Source: Candidatus Uabimicrobium amorphum
Lineage (GTDB): Bacteria > Planctomycetota > Uabimicrobiia > Uabimicrobiales > Uabimicrobiaceae
Assembly: GCF_009002475.1 (NCBI RefSeq)
Contig: NZ_AP019860.1
Span: forward strand, 9,235,547-9,299,546
Direction: 5' to 3'
DNA length: 64,000 nucleotides
The stretch's first letter is position 1. Each line of letters starts with the position of its first letter. The position numbers and the translations under genes were made by a program. The notes beneath the pieces are model-generated. The model was not told where the DNA came from and ran no database searches. It saw only the letters and a list, made by a program, of their open reading frames with translations. Shown here piece by piece: positions 43,225 through 51,887 of the stretch.

Positions 43225-44643
43225 CTAGTATACGTGGGTACTTTCTTCTTCTGGTACGGGCTTTTTGAGAAGTTCTGAGGTCAGGAATACGCGTATACGA
43301 GCATCTCCTGTAGAAACTCCCTTTGCACGAACGCGGAACTCAATGATTTGTTTCGGTCTAAAAACAGGGTATGCTTGGAAATCAACGCGTTTACCCTCTA
43401 CGGTACCTTTGGTAGCCCCAGATGCACTAATTGGTGTAATTTCTTGTGGGAATCGCACATCAATTTTCACATTGTGGTCGTCTGCTGTTCCCTGGTTGGT
43501 GATCTTGATGATATAAGTTGTCTCTTCATTGACAATTAGCGGATCCTCTGTGTCGATCATCTCGATTAGGATCGCAGCAAAACCACGCCATTCTGTACAA
43601 CAATTTGCAGATTTCTTTAGCCCTTCTGCTGTGCTTAGAGAGGCTTCAATGCAATGCTTACCTTTGTGTTTGGAGATGACAACGATGTCTATGTTCTTGA
43701 CTTCTCCAGGTTTGATTTCATCAAATGTCCATGTCGAACGCGAACCATAACCCTCTGCAGGGATGGATGTCTTGACAACTTTCAGTTTGTCAGAAATGTT
43801 GACCGTTGCCTTGACATTTGTCAAAGTAGCGTCACCAGTGTTGCGTATAATTAGCGTATTCTTGGAATACTTGTTGATGAAACTAACACTACGGCATTGT
43901 AGTACTAATTCTGCACCAAGCTGACGGATGTCAGTACATGCTTGATCGGATACAGCTTCCGCATTTGAAGCGCTGATTTCAACTACGTTACATGCATTTC
44001 CTCTTGCAACTGCGAATAAGCTCAATGTGAAAGTTTTGGATGCGCCTGGTTGTAAATTGCCCAATGAATGGCGAATTTCTTTGCGATCTTGGGTTTTCGA
44101 ATAGGCCAATTCTTCTGGAATTCTATCGACCAATTTTACATCGCGTGCGGTTGCAGAACCGGTGTTTTTCACTGTGATGGTATATGTAACCTTCTGTCCT
44201 ACAGTCGCCGTTGCCGGGCCTGTTTTTTCGACAGCAAGAGTCGCTTTACCAGCAAAGGTGGTTGCGCAGCAAACGGGTATTGACGAAACTGTCGCACATG
44301 CTGTTAACTCTCCCTCAGAAGAAGCACGTAGTGCCAGCTGTATTTGTTGTGTTTCTCCTGCACTCATCTGATCATAGTCCCAGGTTAGAGTATCTCCGTC
44401 TACTTGTGCAGGAGGTGTACTTTTTACGTATTCCATTCCTGGAGATAGAAATACGGTCGCTTGTACTTTGCGAACGTTTGTTTTTGCTCTTAGCTCGATA
44501 TTATTTACATACTCTTCTCCTATGGAAACTTTATCTGGGACAGATTGTGATATTTCCATAGAACCAACAGTAACGCTACAATCATTTGCTGACAACGTCA
44601 GTGGCAAGATCATAGTTACCAATAAAATACACCAGTATTTCAT
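43225..44643 (-). CDS. Secreted DUF11-repeat surface protein
   Basis: 472 residues. Signal peptide at 1-18 (MKYWCILLVTMILPLTLS). The mature chain is a string of about four immunoglobulin-like DUF11 repeats, clearest in VEKTGPATATVGQKVTYTIT, VKNTGSATARDVKLVDRIPE and the block ITNQGTADDHNVKIDVRFPQ; weaker copies start near residues 30 and 245. DUF11 repeats build stalk-like extracellular proteins in planctomycetes and others. Several paired cysteines (for example SIPVCCATTF) suggest disulfides. No anchor or sorting signal was seen. AAAGGACAAATGA lies ahead of the ATG. Confidence 0.9.
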   Translation of the reverse strand: MKYWCILLVTMILPLTLSANDCSVTVGSMEISQSVPDKVSIGEEYVNNIELRAKTNVRKVQATVFLSPGMEYVKSTPPAQVDGDTLTWDYDQMSAGETQQIQLALRASSEGELTACATVSSIPVCCATTFAGKATLAVEKTGPATATVGQKVTYTITVKNTGSATARDVKLVDRIPEELAYSKTQDRKEIRHSLGNLQPGASKTFTLSLFAVARGNACNVVEISASNAEAVSDQACTDIRQLGAELVLQCRSVSFINKYSKNTLIIRNTGDATLTNVKATVNISDKLKVVKTSIPAEGYGSRSTWTFDEIKPGEVKNIDIVVISKHKGKHCIEASLSTAEGLKKSANCCTEWRGFAAILIEMIDTEDPLIVNEETTYIIKITNQGTADDHNVKIDVRFPQEITPISASGATKGTVEGKRVDFQAYPVFRPKQIIEFRVRAKGVSTGDARIRVFLTSELLKKPVPEEESTHVY

Positions 44644-45110
44644 TCATTTGTCCTTTCAGGTCTATGCCGTTTGTTGCATATATTTTTGTATAGAGCATCA
44701 TAAAATTATTTGTTGGTAAAACAGGTACAACAGTAATCTCAAGGTGTAGCTAAACTCGAGATAAAATAGCTTTTTGTTTATTTTTTTGCTATACTATTTT
44801 TGATTACAATTACGACTACTGTTCTAAATTATAACCATGATGAACAGCTAGATTTTGGTCATGGTGAGTTAAATTACATGCCCTATTATGTATTCTAATT
44901 GTTCGTTAAAAAGTGGCTAAAGTATCGTGTATACTAGCCAACAATTTAATACTATGTAAATGCTAACATGTGATGCCCTCCTATCAATAACACGGAGTAA
45001 AGGCATCAAACGCTAGCAATTAGGGTATATTTAAATTATGCAAAAGTCTGTTCATTAGTAAAGTAAAATTTGTTGCGCTAGTTTGAAAATCGTTTTAGAG
45101 GACAGCAAGA
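44644..45110. other. 467-base region between divergent DUF11 and kinase genes
   Basis: Holds an extended -10 sequence TGCTATACT (44787-44795), an imperfect 27-base palindrome around TATACT (44914-44940), and a hairpin at 44971-45008 (TGATGCC/GGCATCA with an inner CTCC/GGAG). All could regulate the plus-strand kinase/recQ/aro operon; no complete -35/-10 pair is convincing. No coding frame of note. Confidence 0.55.
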
Positions 45111-46934
45111 ATGATCAATTATTTTGACCGCTACGAAATGATCGAAGAAGTGGGTCAAGGTGGTATGGGGAAAGTTTATAAAGCGCATGATTCTAAATTA
45201 GAACGTACAGTTGCTATTAAAGTACTGCGCGATGTCGATTGCAATGAAGTTCAACTAAAAAGATTTTTTCGCGAAGCAAAATCAATTGCTGTTTTAGAGC
45301 ATATCAATATTGTCAAAGTTTACGATATCCAAATTACATCGCCTCCGTACTTTTTTGTTATGGAGTTTCTTTCTGGATATACACTCGCGGAGGCGATTAA
45401 GAATAATTTATTGACCATGCGCCAAATAAGTAAAATTGTTGGCCAGTTAACCAACGCAATGCACTATGCACATCGCAAAGGAATCATACACCGCGATTTA
45501 AAGCCGAGTAATATCATTATTACGAGTAGTGGCATACCTAAAATTATGGACTTTGGTTTGGCAAAAATTACCCATAGCAGTGAAAAACTATCAAAAACAG
45601 GTACTTCTCTCGGAACTATTTATTACATGTCTCCTGAGCAGGCAAGCGGAAAGAACAATCAAGTAGATGAGAGAACGGATGTGTATTCATTGGGTATTAT
45701 TCTTTACGAGATGTTAACAAAACGCCTACCTTTTTCGGGTCGATCTTTTACACAGATATACCATCAAATTATGAACATTCCCGCAACTCCACCGATTAAG
45801 ATCAACTCGCGCATTCCCAAAGAACTCAATAATATTTGTTTGAAAGCTATTCAAAAAAATAAGGAATTTCGCTATCGCAGCGCGGCGTTCATGGGGGACG
45901 ATTTACAGCGATTTCTACGTGGGGAGAAAGTTCAGGTACAATTGTGGGGAAATTCGTCTTATATTGTGGACTCCATTCGTAGACACGAGAAATTTTTGTT
46001 GCGCGTATTTTTTGTATTTGTCACGATGCTCAGTATAATATTGGGTATTGTGATGGTGAAGTACTGGGCAAAAGAGCGACAAAGTCAACGTGAAAGCAAA
46101 ACGCAGCAGTCTTACCTCGAAGAGTTGGAATCTACCATTGCAAAAGTTCAAAACTTTTTAGACTCATCCGAAAAATCGCAATACCTACAAATTAGAGAAA
46201 GCCAAAGAGCGAATATCCCACTGTCTGAGCTGGAAAAGCGCAAAGATTTGATTAAAGACTATCGCAAAATGCGCAGTTCTTTGGAGAAGTGTCAGGTATT
46301 TTTTGGTGATGACAGTCGCATTCGTAGCTTGCTGTATCGTGTGGAAAAAGGCATAGGTATTATTGCTCTCGGCGCTCATAATTACCTTTTGAGTGAATTG
46401 GCATTTAATCGTTGCCGTGCCATTGGAGGCCGTGAGGCGGAGCAGTTACCTGACATTTTACAACAATATAAAGATGGCCAACAGCAATACTATCTGAATC
46501 GTCTTTCGGCCATTAAGCGCAATTTAGCCACCCCACCACAATTTGGTATTTTTGATGAATATGTGAATGAGGTAATTACGATGCCACAGAAAGATGTTGT
46601 TGTACAACTTATATCTCTTTTGGAAAGTCCTCTCGTGTGGCAGAGACGTTTAGCCATTGAATGTTTGGGGAAAATGGGGAACACGGATATTAAATTTCGT
46701 ACAAAGAACTCTGTGTGGTGGCTAATACAAAAATTAAAGCAAATGGATATTCGCAATGATATAGAAGAAGTGGCAGCAATTATTTGGGCCTTGGGACGAT
46801 TACGTGACCCAAAAACTTACAACATCGTTAAACATATTCGAGATCGGGTGGGAAGAAACAGTTTTCTGTGGGAGAAAACCAAGATTCCCTTTGATTGGTT
46901 GAGTGAGGAAAAGCAGTTGCATGACCAAAAATAA
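45111..46934 (+). CDS. Transmembrane Ser/Thr protein kinase
   Basis: 607 residues. Kinase domain about 8-270: GQGGMGKVYKA (15-25), K37, HRDLKPSN (127-134), DFGL (147-150), GTIYYMSPEQ (168-177). A membrane helix at about 297-318 is followed by a coiled-coil-like region and, at about 510-590, HEAT-like units (PQKDVVVQLISLLESPLVWQ, RRLAIECLGKMGN, DIEEVAAIIWALGRLRDPKT). It resembles the 1505-residue kinase at 8754 with a much shorter C-terminus. Its last 14 bases overlap the recQ start, so the two are coupled. Start supported by AGAGGACAGCAAG. Confidence 0.95.
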   Translation: MINYFDRYEMIEEVGQGGMGKVYKAHDSKLERTVAIKVLRDVDCNEVQLKRFFREAKSIAVLEHINIVKVYDIQITSPPYFFVMEFLSGYTLAEAIKNNLLTMRQISKIVGQLTNAMHYAHRKGIIHRDLKPSNIIITSSGIPKIMDFGLAKITHSSEKLSKTGTSLGTIYYMSPEQASGKNNQVDERTDVYSLGIILYEMLTKRLPFSGRSFTQIYHQIMNIPATPPIKINSRIPKELNNICLKAIQKNKEFRYRSAAFMGDDLQRFLRGEKVQVQLWGNSSYIVDSIRRHEKFLLRVFFVFVTMLSIILGIVMVKYWAKERQSQRESKTQQSYLEELESTIAKVQNFLDSSEKSQYLQIRESQRANIPLSELEKRKDLIKDYRKMRSSLEKCQVFFGDDSRIRSLLYRVEKGIGIIALGAHNYLLSELAFNRCRAIGGREAEQLPDILQQYKDGQQQYYLNRLSAIKRNLATPPQFGIFDEYVNEVITMPQKDVVVQLISLLESPLVWQRRLAIECLGKMGNTDIKFRTKNSVWWLIQKLKQMDIRNDIEEVAAIIWALGRLRDPKTYNIVKHIRDRVGRNSFLWEKTKIPFDWLSEEKQLHDQK

Positions 46935-49068
46935 AACTTTTTCTGTGGAAGAGTCTCTAAAAGTACTCAAGAGTCAATTTGGCTATGAAGAGTTTTTACC
47001 AGGACAGAAAGTAGTCATTGAGGATGTATTAAAACGCGAAGATGTTGTGGCCATTATGCCTACAGGAGCTGGGAAATCAATGTTGTATCAATTGCCAGCG
47101 GTTGTATTTGATGGTACGGTCATCGTCATTTCACCTCTCATTAGTTTGATGAAAGATCAGGTGGATAGTCTACAACAAATTGGAGTGAAAGCTACCTATA
47201 TTAATAGTACCTTGAGTTCCGTAGAACGACATAACGCGATGAATGGAATGCAACTAGGTTATTACGATTTAGTGTATGTATCTGCCGAAAGACTACAACA
47301 TCAAGGTTTCCAAGAAGCGCTTCGCCGTACGAAAATTGCCATGCTGGCCGTAGATGAAGCACACTGTATTAGCCAATGGGGGCACGACTTTCGACCTGAT
47401 TATCTAAAAATAAAAGATATTCGCGAATATTTAGATTTTCCACAAACTGTTGCTCTTACGGCAACGGCAACGCAAATTGTTCGCGAAGAAATTGCCGAGA
47501 GACTAGGCCTTGAGTCTTGGGCAGACCATGTCGCGGGTTTTGATCGCAATAACTTGTATTTTTCTGTGGTTTTTTGTGCATCGAAAAAAACGAAAATAGA
47601 GCGCATTGCGGAAATTTTTGATGAAAAGGGAGCCGCGGGAATTGTTTATGCTGGTACGCGCAAGAATGTAGAGTATATTTGTAATGAATTGACGCGTTTT
47701 GGTATGAATGTTCAAAAATATCACGCCGGATTGTCAGACAGCGAGCGTGAGGCCATACAAAACGAGTTTATGGAGAACAAAATAGATCTTATTGTGGCGA
47801 CAAATGCGTTTGGTATGGGAATCGATAAGGCAAATATTCGTTTTGTGGTACACTTTGACATTCCTGGTGATATGGAATCGTACTACCAAGAAGTGGGACG
47901 CGCAGGTCGCGATCGCAAGCCTGCATCTTGCTATTTGTTATTCAACTATGCCGATACACGTATACCACGTTTTTTTATTGAAGAAGCTCATCCCACAGTA
48001 CAGTTTGCTCATAAGATGTGGAGTTTTATCCAGAATGAACAAGTGGTTCCCAGCATCGAACAAATTTCTTCGGAATGTAAGGCCTCTAGTTATATGACCG
48101 TGCGCTACACTTTGGGATTTTTTGAACGTGCCGGCCTTGTGGCAAAAGCAAACCCTGGAGATTTTTACGTGCTGACTCCTTCCCAAGAAGGATTTTCGAT
48201 TTTAGAGAATATTTTATCCGATGACGCAAAACGCAAAGAGCACGACGAGCAAAAATTAAACAACATGGTGAAGTATGCATACCACAAAGGGTGCCGACGC
48301 TTGTGGATTCTCGACTATTTTGGAGACACTAACACCAAAGAAAGTTGTCATGCCTGCGACAATTGTAAAAATGAAGTTGCGCTACAAGAAGCTACAGGAG
48401 AAGATTTGATCAACATGCAAAAAGCATTAAGTGCTGTGGCACGTTTGAATGGTCGTTGGGGAAAAGTACGTATTGCACAACTACTCGTTGGCTCCAAATC
48501 AAAAGATCTTCTTTCATTAAACGTCAACAGTATACCTACCTATGGAGTGTTAGAAAAATATTCGCAAACAGATGTCTGCGATTTTTTGGATAAGCTAATT
48601 GAAGTGGGTTACATACAGGTTCGCCTAAAAGACGGACGTTATCCGTTACTATATCTAACCGAAATGGGAAGAAGTGTGATGATGGGCGAAGAAAAATGCT
48701 ACTTTCCGCAAGATGGTTTATTGAAACAGACCAAAACAAAAACCAAAACCACAAAGCGCTCATCGCGACTGGACGCGCTGCGAAATTTTAGCAAACCGCA
48801 AAAGAAAGAATCTAAAACTGAAATTGCAACTCATGGAGATACTTTGCGTTTATATAAAAAACTTTCGGAAATGCGCAGACGGATTTCTCAAGAAGTAAAT
48901 AAACCGGCATTTGTCGTGTTGCACAATACTACGCTAGAAGAACTGGCGAAATCAAAACCGCGCACTCTAGAAGAAATGGCGCAAATTTCTGGTATTGGCA
49001 AAGTGAAGTTAGAAAAATATGGCTGTGAAATTTTACAAATTATCAATGAGGTTGACAAAGAAATATGA
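46921..49068 (+). CDS. recQ: RecQ-family ATP-dependent DNA helicase
   Basis: 715 residues from the ATG at 46921 (GAGGAAAAG upstream); a GTG at 46903 would add six residues. Motif I TGAGKSMLYQLPA, motif II DEAHCISQWGHDFR (145-158), motif III LTATAT, motif VI QEVGRAGRDRKPA, the RQC zinc cluster (CRRLWILDYFGD ... CHACDNC) and a C-terminal HRDC domain (LYKKLSEMRRRISQEVNKPA, PRTLEEMAQISGIG) are present. It unwinds DNA during recombination and repair. It overlaps the kinase gene before it and the small membrane gene after it (ATGA). Confidence 0.97.
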   Translation: MTKNKTFSVEESLKVLKSQFGYEEFLPGQKVVIEDVLKREDVVAIMPTGAGKSMLYQLPAVVFDGTVIVISPLISLMKDQVDSLQQIGVKATYINSTLSSVERHNAMNGMQLGYYDLVYVSAERLQHQGFQEALRRTKIAMLAVDEAHCISQWGHDFRPDYLKIKDIREYLDFPQTVALTATATQIVREEIAERLGLESWADHVAGFDRNNLYFSVVFCASKKTKIERIAEIFDEKGAAGIVYAGTRKNVEYICNELTRFGMNVQKYHAGLSDSEREAIQNEFMENKIDLIVATNAFGMGIDKANIRFVVHFDIPGDMESYYQEVGRAGRDRKPASCYLLFNYADTRIPRFFIEEAHPTVQFAHKMWSFIQNEQVVPSIEQISSECKASSYMTVRYTLGFFERAGLVAKANPGDFYVLTPSQEGFSILENILSDDAKRKEHDEQKLNNMVKYAYHKGCRRLWILDYFGDTNTKESCHACDNCKNEVALQEATGEDLINMQKALSAVARLNGRWGKVRIAQLLVGSKSKDLLSLNVNSIPTYGVLEKYSQTDVCDFLDKLIEVGYIQVRLKDGRYPLLYLTEMGRSVMMGEEKCYFPQDGLLKQTKTKTKTTKRSSRLDALRNFSKPQKKESKTEIATHGDTLRLYKKLSEMRRRISQEVNKPAFVVLHNTTLEELAKSKPRTLEEMAQISGIGKVKLEKYGCEILQIINEVDKEI

Positions 49069-49232
49069 TGATCGCAATGTTATTTTCCAAACTAGAATGG
49101 TTATCTTTAATTATATTTCCACCGTTAATTTTGATACTACTGCAATACTTGCATGAAAAAGATTTTTTTGCAGAAAAAATAGCGAACAATGAAATGAAGA
49201 AAAGTTTAAAAAAGAAAAGACGTCGCAAATAA
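49065..49232 (+). CDS. Small membrane protein with basic tail
   Basis: A 55-residue frame starting ATGATG inside the recQ stop and ending one base into the aroE start (TAATG). One hydrophobic segment (LEWLSLIIFPPLILILLQYL) is followed by a lysine/arginine-rich tail (EMKKSLKKKRRRK). Overlaps on both sides make it very likely translated. No family recognised. Confidence 0.7.
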   Translation: MMIAMLFSKLEWLSLIIFPPLILILLQYLHEKDFFAEKIANNEMKKSLKKKRRRK

Positions 49233-50041
49233 TGGAATATACACTGATTGGCCACCCTGTCGCCAAATCATTGTCCCCCAAAATACACAATGCTGCCTTT
49301 GTGCACTTTTCTTTGGATCATCACTATACATTAAGCGACGTAGTGATGGATGGGTTGTCTACGAAGATAGATGACATTCGCAATGGCAAACTTGGAGGAG
49401 CAAATGTCACGATTCCCCACAAATGTTCGGTAATAGATTTCGTGGACGAACTTTGCCCTGTGGCAAAAAGATGCGGTGCGGTCAATACGTTGTATATGAA
49501 GAACGGTAAACTGCATGGCAGTTCTACAGACGGCAAAGGTGCCCTACGTGCTCTTCGCGAACAGGGCATTGATTTACAACACAAAAAAGTGGCGATGTTA
49601 GGAACCGGAGGTGCAGCGAAATCGGTACTGGCGGCTATTGTCGATGAAAATATCGCAGGATTGTCCATTGTCGGACGAAGTAGCGATAAGATAAAAACGC
49701 TTGTAGAGCTATTCGGCGGAAATGGTGTGCTATTTGGCGAAGAGAACGCCATCGTATACGACGCAGATATCATCATAAACGCAACTTCCGTGGGAATGTA
49801 CCCCTATGCCGATGTATCGCCTATTTCGCGCGAGAGTATACACAAAGATCACGTTGTGTTTGATTTGGTGTACAAACCTCTAGAAACAAAACTATTGCGC
49901 ATAGCACGTGAAAATGGCGCTGTAGGAGTAGATGGTCTAGGCATGCTAATCTATCAAGCAATCTATGCTTTTGAACTATGGACGAGTCTGACACCACCAG
50001 TGGAGATGATTCGCAAAGAGCTAAACAATGCAATCCAATAA
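49232..50041 (+). CDS. aroE: Shikimate dehydrogenase
   Basis: 269 residues, the usual length. Substrate-binding blocks GHPVAKSLSPKIHN and GGANVTIPHK (catalytic K64), NTD-type STDGKGA (D100), NADP loop GTGGAAKSVLAA (124-136), NATSVGMYP and VVFDLVYKPLETKLL are present. It reduces 3-dehydroshikimate with NADPH in aromatic amino acid synthesis. It overlaps aroK, the next enzyme in the pathway, by 14 bases. Confidence 0.97.
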   Translation: MEYTLIGHPVAKSLSPKIHNAAFVHFSLDHHYTLSDVVMDGLSTKIDDIRNGKLGGANVTIPHKCSVIDFVDELCPVAKRCGAVNTLYMKNGKLHGSSTDGKGALRALREQGIDLQHKKVAMLGTGGAAKSVLAAIVDENIAGLSIVGRSSDKIKTLVELFGGNGVLFGEENAIVYDADIIINATSVGMYPYADVSPISRESIHKDHVVFDLVYKPLETKLLRIARENGAVGVDGLGMLIYQAIYAFELWTSLTPPVEMIRKELNNAIQ

Positions 50042-50528
50042 CATTTTTCTCATCGGTATGATGGGAGCAGGCAAAAGCACCGTGGGCAAGATCGTCGCAC
50101 AACGTCTAGAATACGATTTCGTCGACATGGATGTGTATATCGAACAACAAGCGAACATGTCCATCCCTGAGATTTTTGAAACCCACGGTGAAAAACACTT
50201 TCGCACGCTAGAAGAAAAAGCCTTGGCAGCGATTGTGCGCGAAAAAGAAAAAAGCTGTGTGATCGCCACCGGCGGTGGATGTATCCTAAGTGGCAAAAAC
50301 CGCGAATTAATGGCAAAAACCGGTACACGCGTCTTTCTCCAGGTAGATATTGATACCTTACACACCCGACTAAGCAAATGCTACGCCCGCCCACTAGCCA
50401 AATCTAAAGCTCAAATGCAAGAAATGTACAACGAACGCTATAAATTTTACTGCGATTGTGATTGTATCATTGACGCTGATGATTTACTTCAAACTGTGGT
50501 GGACAAGATTGTTGAATTTATAAATTAA
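50028..50528 (+). CDS. aroK: Shikimate kinase
   Basis: 166 residues. Walker A GMMGAGKSTVG (10-20), FVDMDVYIEQ (D33, D35), R59 in FRTLEEKAL, GGG at 82-84, and the lid arginine region YARPLAKSK. It phosphorylates shikimate with ATP. It overlaps aroE. A weak stem (AGAATAT/ATATTCT, 50528-50550) follows the stop, then the repeat block begins. Confidence 0.97.
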   Translation: MQSNNIFLIGMMGAGKSTVGKIVAQRLEYDFVDMDVYIEQQANMSIPEIFETHGEKHFRTLEEKALAAIVREKEKSCVIATGGGCILSGKNRELMAKTGTRVFLQVDIDTLHTRLSKCYARPLAKSKAQMQEMYNERYKFYCDCDCIIDADDLLQTVVDKIVEFIN

Positions 50529-50550
50529 GAATATTTGTTTTAGATATTCT
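50528..50550 (+). terminator. Weak hairpin after aroK
   Basis: A 7-base-pair AT stem (AGAATAT/ATATTCT) with a 9-base loop right after the stop codon, followed by TCTTTG. It may end the kinase-recQ-aroE-aroK transcript, though it is weak on its own. Confidence 0.35.
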
Positions 50551-50560
50551 TCTTTGAGTT

Positions 50561-50642
50561 GGTGCCCTCACCATCGAATAACAGTTATCAGCTGCGCTGA
50601 AACCTGCTATTCTCATACCTCTCCCACAGGGAGAGGTGTAAT
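50561..50642 (-). repeat. Inverted, diverged copy of the 82-base core of the tandem repeat
   Basis: Read on the minus strand it matches the hairpin core of the units at 50724-51322 (CCTCTCCCTGTGGGAGAGG, then ATGAGAAT, a second hairpin, and ATTCGATGGTGAGGGCACC). Both stems persist with paired changes: G-C at the base of the first stem becomes A-T, and the second stem becomes GTTTCAGC/GCTGATAAC. Confidence 0.85.
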
Positions 50643-50723
50643 GCTTCTCTTTTGTAAAAAACTAAATTTACTTGAGTTGCGGGTCGAAAGTAGTGATGTA
50701 ATACAATCTTTTGATTAATGTTG

Positions 50724-51322
50724 TATCTAGAATATGCATCAAAGAAAGCAAATGGAAGCAAATGAAGACGTGTTACGCCTCTCCCTGTGGGAGAGGCATG
50801 AGAATTAAGGCTTTTAGCGAAGCTAAAACCTTAAATTCGATGGTGAGGGCACCAATCTGAAAACGAAACCGTATTATCTAGAATATGCATCAAAGAAAGC
50901 AAATGGAAGCAAATGAAGACGTGTTACGCCTCTCCCTGTGGGAGAGGCATGAGAATTAAGGCTTTTAGCGAAGCTAAAACCTTAAATTCGATGGTGAGGG
51001 CACCAATCTGAAAACGAAACCGTATTATCTAGAATATGCATCAAAGAAAGCAAATGGAAGCAAATGAAGACGTGTTACGCCTCTCCCTGTGGGAGAGGCA
51101 TGAGAATTAAGGCTTTTAGCGAAGCTAAAACCTTAAATTCGATGGTGAGGGCACCAATCTGAAAACGAAACCGTATTATCTAGAATATGCATCAAAGAAA
51201 GCAAATGGAAACAAATGAAGACGTGTTACGCCTCTCCCTGTGGAAGAGGCATGAGAATAAAGGCTTTCAGCGAAGCTGAAACCTTAAATTCGATGGTGAG
51301 GGCACCAATCTGAAAACGAAAC
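50724..51322 (+). repeat. Four tandem copies of a 151-bp structured repeat
   Basis: Copies begin at 50724, 50875, 51026 and 51177 (TATCTAGAATATGCATC start each). The first three are nearly identical; the last is slightly shorter at its end. Each unit has a 30-base A-rich stretch, hairpin A (GCCTCTCCC-TGT-GGGAGAGGC), hairpin B (TTTTAGC-GAA-GCTAAAA flanked by AAGG/CCTT) and the tail ATTCGATGGTGAGGGCACC. In copy 4 hairpin B reads TTTCAGC/GCTGAAA: both arms changed, pairing kept. 151 is not a multiple of three and no reading frame runs through, so the block is non-coding. Confidence 0.95.
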
Positions 51323-51349
51323 TCTTCCCTTTCAACTTCCGTAGAAAAC

Positions 51350-51811
51350 CTACTTAATCGCACTATGGTGGTACGCATCCACATAACGTTTGTTGACAAT
51401 TTCTAGCATTCGCTCCATTTTCTTTTGTTTGCGTGCATCGTTTTTGTAGTATTCAACGCCTTTGTGTAGAATACTCTTCGCTTGTTTGAGCACTCGTTGC
51501 GCTTCGCGATAATTCTTTTGCTTGTACAATTCATAACCACGATTCGATAACTGCTCTGCTTTCGCAATATCAGGTTCTGTGCCGGTGCGATTTGGGGTTC
51601 TTTTGGTTGGTGACGAAGACGAAACCATTAGGACAATGATAAACAAAACGACTACAACTACCGATCCAATACCTATGTAAAGTGACGTATCGCTTTTTTT
51701 CTGTTGTCGGCGTGAGGTTTTGTTTCTTCTTGTGGCTTTGGAATTTGTTCGTGAGGTGTCACTAGAGTTAGAGGCTTTTCTTATTGCGCGTGTTTTTCTA
51801 CGGCGTGTCAT
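51350..51811 (-). CDS. Small membrane protein with basic cytoplasmic tail and TPR-like end
   Basis: 153 residues. The first 40 are rich in Arg/Lys/Ser (MTRRRKTRAIRKAS...), followed by one membrane helix (about 44-64, LYIGIGSVVVVVLFIIVLMV) and a helical end with a TPR-like unit (AEQLSNRGYELYKQKNYREA, then QRVLKQAKSIL). The layout parallels the 513-residue protein at 57892, on the other side of the pilus-type genes. It is 77 bases downstream of the secretin gene and may belong to that cluster. Confidence 0.8.
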   Translation of the reverse strand: MTRRRKTRAIRKASNSSDTSRTNSKATRRNKTSRRQQKKSDTSLYIGIGSVVVVVLFIIVLMVSSSSPTKRTPNRTGTEPDIAKAEQLSNRGYELYKQKNYREAQRVLKQAKSILHKGVEYYKNDARKQKKMERMLEIVNKRYVDAYHHSAIK

Positions 51812-51887
51812 GTTATTTACCTAAATGAAAATGGGTGAACAAAATTTTGTTCACCCATTTATTTTTCGACTGACTAGTTAAATGCTT

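Noticed and set aside
50724..51322. Possible CRISPR array
   Set aside because: The 151-bp units are contiguous and nearly identical, with no short repeat separated by unique spacers, and no cas gene is present.
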